Assembly (NCBI GenBank): GCA_030765735.1
Contig: JAVCBZ010000096.1
Span: forward strand, 1 to 6,074
DNA: 6,074 nucleotides
Direction: 5' to 3'
Source of the DNA: Candidatus Susulua stagnicola
GTDB lineage: Bacteria; Omnitrophota; Gorgyraeia; Duberdicusellales; 4484-171
How positions within the stretch are numbered: position 1 is the first letter of the stretch; every line of letters starts with the position of its first letter. The notes beneath the pieces were generated by a model. The model was not told the origin of the DNA and did not search any database. It was given only the letters and a program-made list of their open reading frames with translations. The position numbers and the translations under genes were made by a program. Shown piece after piece: positions 1 through 5,721 of the stretch.

Positions 1-915
1 CACCGTTCTTCTTAATCCCTCGCTAAAACAAATTTTCTTTTTCCATCCTAATTCTTTATTTATTTTGCTTGAATCTAAAAAATACCTAATATCATGCCCC
101 GGCCTATCCTTAACAAATTTTATTAACTTTTCCGGCTTATTCGCTATTTTAATAATTTGTTTAACCACGTAAATATTTTTTTTCTCATCCCCGCTACCGA
201 TATTATAGATTTCACCGGCGATACCTTTTCTTATTACACTAAATATACCTTCGACACAATCTCCAACATATAACCACTCTCTGATATTAATACCCTTGCC
301 ATAAACTGGAACATTTTTATTTTCTAGAATTTTAGATACAGCTAAAGGAATTAACTTTTCCGGATACTGCCACGGCCCATAGTTGTTGGCAGGCCTTAAG
401 ATAATAGCCGGGATTTTATGAGTCCTAACATATGCTCTAATCAATAAATCTGCTGCTGCCTTAGATGCTGCATAAGGGCTATTGGGCTGTAAACCCGAAT
501 CTTCAGAAAATTTACCCTTTTTTATTTCTCCATAAACCTCATCTGTAGATATATGAATAAACTTTTTAACTTTGAATTTCTTTGAGAGATCTAAAAGAAC
601 CTGCACTCCCTTTACATTAGCCTCTATAAAAGGAGAGGCATCCTGGATGCTCCTGTCTACATGCGTCTCTGCCGCAAAATTAACTACTATTTCCGGTTTC
701 TCCTTTTTAAAAATAGTTTTCATTTTAACCTTATCACATATATCTTCCTTATAAAAACTATATCTACCTTCTACTTCTTTTAGCCTATTTAAATCTCCGG
801 CATAAGTTAATTTATCCACGACTATAATCATACAGCCTTTGGCCACCGCTTGTCTGACAAACTCACTGCCGATGAATCCTGCGCCGCCGGTTACTAATAT
901 ATTTTTTCTCCTCAA
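1..915 (-). CDS. rfbB: dTDP-glucose 4,6-dehydratase (RmlB/RfbB), 3' end cut by window edge
   Basis: This cytoplasmic NAD+-dependent short-chain dehydrogenase/reductase converts dTDP-glucose to dTDP-4-keto-6-deoxyglucose, the branch point to dTDP-rhamnose and many deoxysugars. I translated 305 codons from the TTG at 915-913; the frame is open to base 1. Visible features are the NAD-binding TGGAGFIG (residues 9-16), DKLTYAGDL (34-42), ETHVDRSI (83-90), TDEVYG (124-129) with the catalytic Asp125-Glu126 pair, Tyr148-xxx-Lys152, NNYGPWQYPEKLIP (177-190), REWLYVGD (212-219) and DRPGHDIRY (270-278). These are RmlB hallmarks; CDP-glucose dehydratases (RfbG) have a different N-terminal glycine motif. 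RmlB proteins are usually 320-360 residues, so perhaps 15-50 residues are missing. TTG is chosen because an AAGGAGG site lies 5 bases upstream, and the first in-frame ATG (codon 29) would delete the NAD-binding loop. The gene starts 2 bases after the E1-like gene and completes the rhamnose set. Confidence 0.96.
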   Translation of the reverse strand, partial: MRRKNILVTGGAGFIGSEFVRQAVAKGCMIIVVDKLTYAGDLNRLKEVEGRYSFYKEDICDKVKMKTIFKKEKPEIVVNFAAETHVDRSIQDASPFIEANVKGVQVLLDLSKKFKVKKFIHISTDEVYGEIKKGKFSEDSGLQPNSPYAASKAAADLLIRAYVRTHKIPAIILRPANNYGPWQYPEKLIPLAVSKILENKNVPVYGKGINIREWLYVGDCVEGIFSVIRKGIAGEIYNIGSGDEKKNIYVVKQIIKIANKPEKLIKFVKDRPGHDIRYFLDSSKINKELGWKKKICFSEGLRRTV

Positions 916-917
916 AA

Positions 918-2228
918 TTACCTCCTTGCCCCACTAAAAAACTTATTAATTACCGTAAAAATATAATCATACATTTCATTCGTAATTCCCGGGTACACCC
1001 CTATCATAAACGTATTTTGTGTTACAAACGAAGAATTATTTAAAGAAGTTCTCTCTGTGTGATTTATATTTTTATATGCAGAATGTTTTAACAAGTTCCC
1101 GCCAAAAAAATTCCTTGTTTGGATTTTATTGTTCTCAAGAACTTTTACTATATCTGACCTTTTGAATCCCGCATCTTTTTTTACGGTAATAGGATAAGAA
1201 AACCACGACGGATCACAATTCTCTTCAGCCTGAGGTAAAATAAAATAATCCTCATATTTTTTCATAAAATCATCTAATATTCTAAAGTTATCTTTTCTTT
1301 TTTGGATAAATTTATCCAATTTCTTGATTTGTTCTAAACCCATTGAAGCTTGAAGCTCTAATGGTTTTAGATTATACCCCAACCTGGTATATACATAACG
1401 GTGATCGGTAATAGTCCCATCCCCCATCCAATCACTAAATCTTTTATTACAAGCGCCGTTTTTGGATAACACATTTTTGCCAGAACAAAAACAATCTCTA
1501 CCCCAATCCCGATAAGAAACAGCAATATTTTTTTCCTTAATATTATTTAAAGCAACTACACCTCCTTCACCAGTCGTTATGTGATGTGCCGCATAAAGAG
1601 AAAGGGTTGCTGCATCAGAATAAGTACCTACCAAGATATCGCCATATTTACTGCCCAAGGCATCGCAACAATCCTCAATCAAAAAGCCATTTCTTTTTTT
1701 GATAATTTCATAATATTTTTTTGTATTAAAAACCGGATTGCCCATAGAATGAGCATAGACCAAACCAATTACAGATTGATCTTCTAAGGCATCCATAACT
1801 TGCTCGTCTATTACATTGTAGGTTCCTAAGTTTATATCTACAAATACAGGCTCAAACCCAAGTTGAATAATCGGGTTAAGTGTCGTCGGAAATGACACAG
1901 CAGGAACAATTATTTTATTTCTCCCGGGTTCTTTTAAATAAATCTCCTTCATGACTTCTAAAGCAATCAAATTCGCCGATGAACCCGAATTAGTAAATAC
2001 ACTATACTGTTTAGATAACCTCTTAGCAATTTGTTCTTCGAATTTAACAGAATCTTCACTTAAACCAAACCAACCCTCAAGAACAGTGCCAACAATAGCT
2101 TTAATTTCTGATGAATCAAATACAGGGCCTGAATATTGGATAATTGTCTCGCCCGGTTTAAACTCTTTTTTCGCCTCGGTAATATATTGACCCACCATAT
2201 TTAATATTTGTTCTTTCAAAGATGGCAT
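918..2228 (-). CDS. rfbH: RfbH/E1-type PMP- and [2Fe-2S]-dependent NDP-4-keto-6-deoxyhexose 3-dehydrase
   Basis: This is a DegT/DnrJ/EryC1/StrS fold protein of the E1 subgroup (AscC/DdhC/RfbH), which removes the C3 hydroxyl of a nucleotide-linked 4-keto-6-deoxyhexose on the way to 3,6-dideoxyhexoses, using pyridoxamine phosphate and an iron-sulfur cluster. With the start at 2228 it has 436 residues, the usual E1 size. The internal-aldimine lysine of aminotransferases is replaced by His215 in SLYAAHHITTGEGG (210-223), with Tyr212; Asp186 in IEDCCDALG should hold the cofactor ring nitrogen. Candidate cluster ligands are Cys188, Cys246, Cys248 and Cys260: C-x57-C-x-C matches E1, but the last gap is x11 rather than x7. 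An in-frame ATG at 2258 lacks a ribosome-binding site and would overlap rfbD by 31 bases; the ATG at 2228 has AAGGAG 8 bases upstream and overlaps the rfbD stop by one base (TAATG). The substrate nucleotide (CDP or dTDP) is unresolved. No E3-type reductase gene is visible. Confidence 0.9.
   Translation of the reverse strand: MPSLKEQILNMVGQYITEAKKEFKPGETIIQYSGPVFDSSEIKAIVGTVLEGWFGLSEDSVKFEEQIAKRLSKQYSVFTNSGSSANLIALEVMKEIYLKEPGRNKIIVPAVSFPTTLNPIIQLGFEPVFVDINLGTYNVIDEQVMDALEDQSVIGLVYAHSMGNPVFNTKKYYEIIKKRNGFLIEDCCDALGSKYGDILVGTYSDAATLSLYAAHHITTGEGGVVALNNIKEKNIAVSYRDWGRDCFCSGKNVLSKNGACNKRFSDWMGDGTITDHRYVYTRLGYNLKPLELQASMGLEQIKKLDKFIQKRKDNFRILDDFMKKYEDYFILPQAEENCDPSWFSYPITVKKDAGFKRSDIVKVLENNKIQTRNFFGGNLLKHSAYKNINHTERTSLNNSSFVTQNTFMIGVYPGITNEMYDYIFTVINKFFSGARR
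921..927 (-). promoter_or_regulatory. Ribosome-binding site of rfbB, inside the end of the rfbH-like gene
   Basis: On the minus strand AAGGAGG ends 5 bases before the TTG start at 915. The AGG AGG part is at the same time the last two sense codons (Arg-Arg) of the upstream dehydrase gene, directly before its TAA stop. This strong site is the main support for the TTG start and suggests that rfbB translation depends on ribosomes finishing the upstream gene. Confidence 0.85.
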
Positions 2229-3124
2229 TATTCGTTCTCCTTGATTAACTTCAGGCATAATTTAAGCGAATCCCGCCAATAAGATATTTTAATGCCAAAA
2301 TACCTTTTTACCTTGGCAGTGCTTAAAGCACTATTCTTCGGCCTTTTAGCAGCGGTGGGACGATCTTTGGTTTCAATAGGATTTATTTTGCAATCAATAT
2401 TCGTAAATTCAACAATAGCCTTGGCAAAATCATACCAACTCAAAACACCATCGTTAGAATAATGAAAAATTCGAGATTCTTCTAAACCTAGTTCAAGCTT
2501 ATTCCCCCATTCCTTAATTATACCCATTATAAATGTTACTACATCTCCTGCATAAACAGGAGTGCCTAACTGGTCATAAACTATGTTTAGCTCTTCTTTT
2601 TCTTTACCCAGTTTCAATATAGTTTTAACAAAATTTTTTCCGCATTCTAAACCAACCCATCGTGAATATAGCCAGGAAAGCCTGACCACTACGGCTACAT
2701 CAGCGTTACTGAGAACTTCATTTTCTCCATCACGTTTTGTCCTACCATACACAGACAAAGGGTTGGTATCATCTTCTTCACAATAAGGCTCTCCTTTTTC
2801 ACCGTCAAAAACATAATTAGTTGAAATATGTATCAGCTTAGCATTTGTTTCCTTAGATATTATCGCTAAATTTCTGGGCCCAATTACATTAACTTCATAC
2901 GCTAACTGAGGTTCGCTTTCAGCCTTATCAACTGCGGTATAAGCTGCCGCATTAACTATAAAGTCTATTTTATTCCTTGCAAAAAACTCTCTAATCTCAT
3001 TAAGGTTAGTAATGTCCAAGACATCTTTATCATTAAAAATAAAATTATAATTCCGATATACCCCTGATATGTATTTGAATTCATTGCCTAACTGTCCTAA
3101 GGCACCAGTAACTAAAATATTCAT
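2228..3124 (-). CDS. rfbD: dTDP-4-dehydrorhamnose reductase (RmlD/RfbD)
   Basis: This cytoplasmic reductive-domain SDR enzyme performs the last step of dTDP-L-rhamnose synthesis, NAD(P)H-dependent reduction of the 4-keto group made by RmlC. The protein has 298 residues, normal for the family. Visible are the nucleotide-binding GALGQLG (7-13), DVLDIT (34-39), NAAAYTAVDKAE (58-69), STNYVFDG (101-108), YGRTK (126-130), DQLGTPVYAGD (184-194) and RPKNSAL (261-267). Thr102, Tyr126 and Lys130 have the spacing of the catalytic Thr-Tyr-Lys triad of Salmonella RmlD. One oddity is Asn103, where most members have Asp (STDYVFDG). The start ATG overlaps the rfbC stop by four bases (ATGA, 3124-3121), with GGAG 7 bases upstream inside rfbC, and the stop overlaps the next ATG by one base. 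Both junctions indicate translational coupling. Confidence 0.97.
   Translation of the reverse strand: MNILVTGALGQLGNEFKYISGVYRNYNFIFNDKDVLDITNLNEIREFFARNKIDFIVNAAAYTAVDKAESEPQLAYEVNVIGPRNLAIISKETNAKLIHISTNYVFDGEKGEPYCEEDDTNPLSVYGRTKRDGENEVLSNADVAVVVRLSWLYSRWVGLECGKNFVKTILKLGKEKEELNIVYDQLGTPVYAGDVVTFIMGIIKEWGNKLELGLEESRIFHYSNDGVLSWYDFAKAIVEFTNIDCKINPIETKDRPTAAKRPKNSALSTAKVKRYFGIKISYWRDSLKLCLKLIKENE
2237..2242 (-). promoter_or_regulatory. Ribosome-binding site that fixes the rfbH-like start at 2228
   Basis: On the minus strand AAGGAG is followed by an 8-base spacer and then the ATG at 2228-2226. The site lies within the last codons of rfbD, whose TAA stop shares one base with this ATG. No comparable site precedes the alternative in-frame ATG at 2258-2256, so the longer 446-residue reading is unlikely. 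Confidence 0.8.
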
Positions 3125-3687
3125 AAGGCTTCTCCGTAAACAAAGTTGTTTTTTGATTTCTTAAAGGAAGAAAAAGCTCTATCTCTTTCTGATAAAATAA
3201 CACCTTTTAAATCCAACTGCCAATCAATATTAAAGTCTTTATCATTAAAAATAATACCGACTTCGTACTCAGGATGATAAAAGTTATCGAATTTATACAA
3301 AAGGGTAGCTTTTTCACTTAAAACCAGGTAACCATGAGCAAACCCTCTTGGCACAAAAAGTTGCTTCTTATTTTGTTCGGAAAGTTCAACACTTACCCAT
3401 TTACCAAAACTAGGAGAGCCCTCTCGTATATCAACGGCAACATCCAAAACTTTACCGCTTATTACTCTTACCAACTTAGCTAGAGCATAAGGCCTCAACT
3501 GATAATGCAGCCCCCTTAAAACCTTGAATGACGAATCTGTCTGGCTATCTCTTATAAAGCTTGCATTTATACCTACGGATTTGAATATTTTTTCATCGTA
3601 AGAATCAAAAAAACAACCCCTTTCGTCTCCAAATATTTCTGGTTCAAAAATAAGTAAATCCGGGATATCTGTATTTACAAACGGCAT
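3121..3687 (-). CDS. rfbC: dTDP-4-dehydrorhamnose 3,5-epimerase (RmlC/RfbC)
   Basis: This small cytoplasmic cupin enzyme, normally a dimer, epimerises C3 and C5 of dTDP-4-keto-6-deoxyglucose to dTDP-4-keto-L-rhamnose, the substrate of RmlD. The protein has 188 residues, typical for the family. Visible are FGDERGCFFDSY (19-30), VLRGLHYQ (56-63), KLVRVISGKVLDVAVDIREG (71-90), FVPRGFAHGYLVLS (111-124) and YKFDNFYHPEYEVGI (131-145). His61, Lys71, Tyr131 and Asp169 match the spacing of the catalytic and substrate-contacting residues of the Salmonella enzyme (from memory His63, Lys73, Tyr133, Asp170), so it is probably a true 3,5-epimerase. The gene starts 3 bases after the rfbA stop, with a GAGGAG ribosome-binding site 6 bases before its ATG, and its stop overlaps rfbD by four bases. 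Confidence 0.97.
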   Translation of the reverse strand: MPFVNTDIPDLLIFEPEIFGDERGCFFDSYDEKIFKSVGINASFIRDSQTDSSFKVLRGLHYQLRPYALAKLVRVISGKVLDVAVDIREGSPSFGKWVSVELSEQNKKQLFVPRGFAHGYLVLSEKATLLYKFDNFYHPEYEVGIIFNDKDFNIDWQLDLKGVILSERDRAFSSFKKSKNNFVYGEAL

Positions 3688-3690
3688 ATA

Positions 3691-4566
3691 CTACTCCTCA
3701 GCTAAATTCTCAAGATATTTACCATAATGAGTATTTTTTAAATGTTTTGCCAATCTTAAAATTTGTTCTTTATCAATATAGCCTTTACAATAAGCTACTT
3801 CTTCTATGCAGGCAACTTTTAATCCCTGCCTATGTTCTATGGCTGCTACAAAATTACCTGCTTCAAGCAAAGTTTGATGGATACCAGTATCAAGCCAGGC
3901 ATACCCTCTTCCCATTAACTCGATTTTCAACTTTTTATTTTTCAAATATTCATTGATTACATCGGTTATTTCCAATTCTCCTCTCTCGGACGGCTTTAAA
4001 TTCTTCGCAATTTCAACCACATTATTGTCACAAAAATAAATTCCCGGAACAACATAGTTGCTCTTGGGATTTTTCGGTTTCTCTTCAATATTTAGAATTC
4101 TTTTTTCTTCATCCAATTCTACAACAGCATACCGTTGAGGTTCTTTAACCCAATAGCCGAAAATAATGCTCCCACCCTCAGTATCTACCTTTTTAAAACT
4201 CTGCTCCAACAATTCCGTTAACCCATGTCCGTAAAAAATATTATCACCTAAAATCAGGCATACATTATCATCTTTAATGAATTCTTCGCCTATTATAAAA
4301 GCTTCGGCTATGCCTTTCGGCTCTTTTTGGATTACATAAGAAAGGTTTATCCCTATATCTTTTCCGTCTCCCAACAAATCTTTAAATCTTGGTGTATCTT
4401 TAGGAGTTGAAATTATCAGAATATCCTTTATACCAGCAAACATTAGAGTAGATAAAGGGTAATAAATAAGGGGTTTATCATAAACCGGGAGCATCTGTTT
4501 ACACACCCCTTTAGTAACAGGATAGAGCCTTGTCGCATTGCCCCCTGCTAAAATTATTCCTTTCAT
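3691..4566 (-). CDS. rfbA: Glucose-1-phosphate thymidylyltransferase (RmlA/RfbA)
   Basis: This cytoplasmic nucleotidyltransferase joins dTTP and glucose-1-phosphate to give dTDP-glucose and pyrophosphate. It is the committed step of dTDP-rhamnose synthesis and is usually feedback-inhibited by dTDP-rhamnose. The 291-residue length is that of the RmlA family. The nucleotide-binding signature GGNATRLYPVT (8-18) has Ala11 where Gly is common. It is followed by KQMLPVYDKPLIYYPLS (23-39), LGDNIFYGHGL (106-116) with a likely metal-binding Asp108, EEKPKNPKSNY (161-171), RGELEITDV (195-203), and GYAWLDTG (221-228) with Asp226 as the second likely metal ligand, then IEHRQGLKVAC (243-253). The gene follows the family 2 glycosyltransferase after a 41-base gap (4567-4607), the second-longest in the window, which holds only a GGAGG ribosome-binding site 4 bases before the ATG and no evident hairpin. 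It is the first gene of the tightly packed rml block. Confidence 0.97.
   Translation of the reverse strand: MKGIILAGGNATRLYPVTKGVCKQMLPVYDKPLIYYPLSTLMFAGIKDILIISTPKDTPRFKDLLGDGKDIGINLSYVIQKEPKGIAEAFIIGEEFIKDDNVCLILGDNIFYGHGLTELLEQSFKKVDTEGGSIIFGYWVKEPQRYAVVELDEEKRILNIEEKPKNPKSNYVVPGIYFCDNNVVEIAKNLKPSERGELEITDVINEYLKNKKLKIELMGRGYAWLDTGIHQTLLEAGNFVAAIEHRQGLKVACIEEVAYCKGYIDKEQILRLAKHLKNTHYGKYLENLAEE
3694..3699 (-). promoter_or_regulatory. Ribosome-binding site of rfbC, formed by the last two codons of rfbA
   Basis: GAGGAG on the minus strand encodes the final Glu-Glu of RfbA, just before its TAG stop, and lies 6 bases upstream of the rfbC ATG at 3687. The same arrangement recurs at the rfbH/rfbB junction with AGG AGG (Arg-Arg). 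This is consistent with reinitiation by ribosomes that have just ended rfbA. Confidence 0.8.
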
Positions 4567-4607
4567 TATTCCTCCAAGTTTTTAATTAAGCCTCTAAACT
4601 AGTCAAA

Positions 4608-5672
4608 TCAACTCATCTTAATTTTGTAAATTTCCTCTTTATTCAAAATCTCTAAAGTCTTATACGCTAACTTCGTAAATAAAGCATTGAGGTTCCTACT
4701 GTTACTTACAATAACATCGTACCTCTTCTTTTTCTTTAATATTTTCCACATAAGACCTAAAATGCTTTTGTATTTTATAAACTTAATCCCTGAGTGTTCG
4801 TTAAAATTGTTTTTTCTAAAAATTACTTTGGAATCTTCCTTTAGATTCTTAACAAATACCCGGATAAAATTACCATTCCTAGCTAATTCTACAGCTTCAC
4901 CTAAAATATTATCTAAAGATTTTTCATCTTTAATAACCAAGGCTACTCTTAACATTCGTCCCCATTTTTTTACAAATGTTTCTTTGCTCTTACAAAATAT
5001 TTCTTCTTTCTTCGTGCCGATTTTCCCGGTTGAAGAATGTTCATTATGCACTACATATGAAGCCTTGGCCATACCTATTAAATAACCCGCTCTATTAGCT
5101 CTTAAAGAGTAATCTGTGTCTTCAAAAAACATAGGATAAAATTCATCTGATAATCCCCCTATTTTTTCGATTACTTGTTTTCGGATAACCATACAAAATC
5201 CTATGCAATAAGGCATCTCAATAAATTTACCCCGATTTTCTTCTTTTAATCTATCAGCAAAACTTTCTAAAAAAATATCTTTTCCAGGAGCAACTCCTAA
5301 ACTATTGCTATTAGGATTTATAACTCCTAAATTTTTATATTTACCAAACACCTCAATTATCTCATTAAGCCATCCATTAGTAAAAATCAAATCGTTATTA
5401 GCCAAGCAAGTATAAGGAGCATCTGATATTTCTATACCTTGATTCATTCCCCGAACAAAACCTACATTTTCTTTATTAAAAATTACTTTAATTTTACAAT
5501 TAGCAGTACTCCTTAGAGAAGATAAATACTGCCTAGTAGATTCATTACTGGCGTTATCTATAATTATTAACCTTGTAGGAACCAGAGTATTTACCAGATA
5601 GCTTTCAATGCAAACCTTTGTTGTCTCCAACTGGTTCCAAGTGAGCATTATTACATCGCATAAATATTGCAT
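4608..5672 (-). CDS. Family 2 (GT-A) glycosyltransferase, rhamnosyltransferase-like, with a GT-B-lobe-like C-terminal extension
   Basis: The protein has 354 residues. Residues 1 to about 240 form a GT-A catalytic domain: VIMLTWNQLE (7-16), IIIDNASNES (36-45), NVGFVRGMNQGI (69-80), the DXD-like ANND (91-94), GFCMVIRK (158-165), FFEDTDYSLRANRAGY (182-197) with a likely catalytic acidic pair, and VVHNEHSS (207-214). Proteins of this kind (WbbL-like) often transfer rhamnose or a related sugar to a lipid-linked glycan at the inner membrane face; with rml genes next door, rhamnose is a reasonable but unproven donor. No membrane segment is evident. Residues about 240-354 are extra: they begin with a strand LRVALVIKD, a helix ending in LARNGNFIRVFV, and later KKRYDVIVSNSRNLNALF, a layout recalling the N-terminal Rossmann lobe of GT-B enzymes, without the C-terminal lobe. 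The start at 5672 is the first in-frame ATG before the domain, but its ribosome-binding site is weak (TAAGA). The preceding 49-base gap shows no clear promoter. Confidence 0.9.
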   Translation of the reverse strand: MQYLCDVIMLTWNQLETTKVCIESYLVNTLVPTRLIIIDNASNESTRQYLSSLRSTANCKIKVIFNKENVGFVRGMNQGIEISDAPYTCLANNDLIFTNGWLNEIIEVFGKYKNLGVINPNSNSLGVAPGKDIFLESFADRLKEENRGKFIEMPYCIGFCMVIRKQVIEKIGGLSDEFYPMFFEDTDYSLRANRAGYLIGMAKASYVVHNEHSSTGKIGTKKEEIFCKSKETFVKKWGRMLRVALVIKDEKSLDNILGEAVELARNGNFIRVFVKNLKEDSKVIFRKNNFNEHSGIKFIKYKSILGLMWKILKKKKRYDVIVSNSRNLNALFTKLAYKTLEILNKEEIYKIKMS

Positions 5673-5721
5673 TCTTACTAAATTTATAATTGTATCTGAA
5701 AAAATAAGGAATACTATCCAA

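Noticed and set aside
572..754. Plus-strand open frame of 60 codons opposite rfbB
   Set aside because: It is antisense to the conserved RmlB reading and has no recognisable motif. The other plus-strand frames (1581-1787, 1951-2190, 2583-2786, 3747-3956, 5608-5868) are rejected for the same reason.
2229..2258. Ten-residue N-terminal extension of the E1-like protein from the ATG at 2258
   Set aside because: It has no ribosome-binding site, overlaps rfbD by 31 bases and exceeds the family length; the ATG at 2228 has AAGGAG at good spacing.
4567..4607. Terminator or operator in the gap before rfbA (TTAATTAA and ACTAGT palindromes)
   Set aside because: The palindromes are too short to form a stable hairpin and there is no GC-rich stem followed by a T run; the gap looks like a plain leader with a ribosome-binding site.
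4687..5085. Plus-strand open frame of 132 codons opposite the glycosyltransferase
   Set aside because: It is antisense to a well-supported gene, hydrophobic only because it mirrors AT-rich codons, and shows no recognisable domain.
5673..5721. Possible promoter before the family 2 glycosyltransferase (TACAAT and TATAAA-like boxes on the minus strand)
   Set aside because: No acceptable -35 element lies 16-18 bases upstream of either box, and such hexamers are expected by chance in AT-rich sequence.
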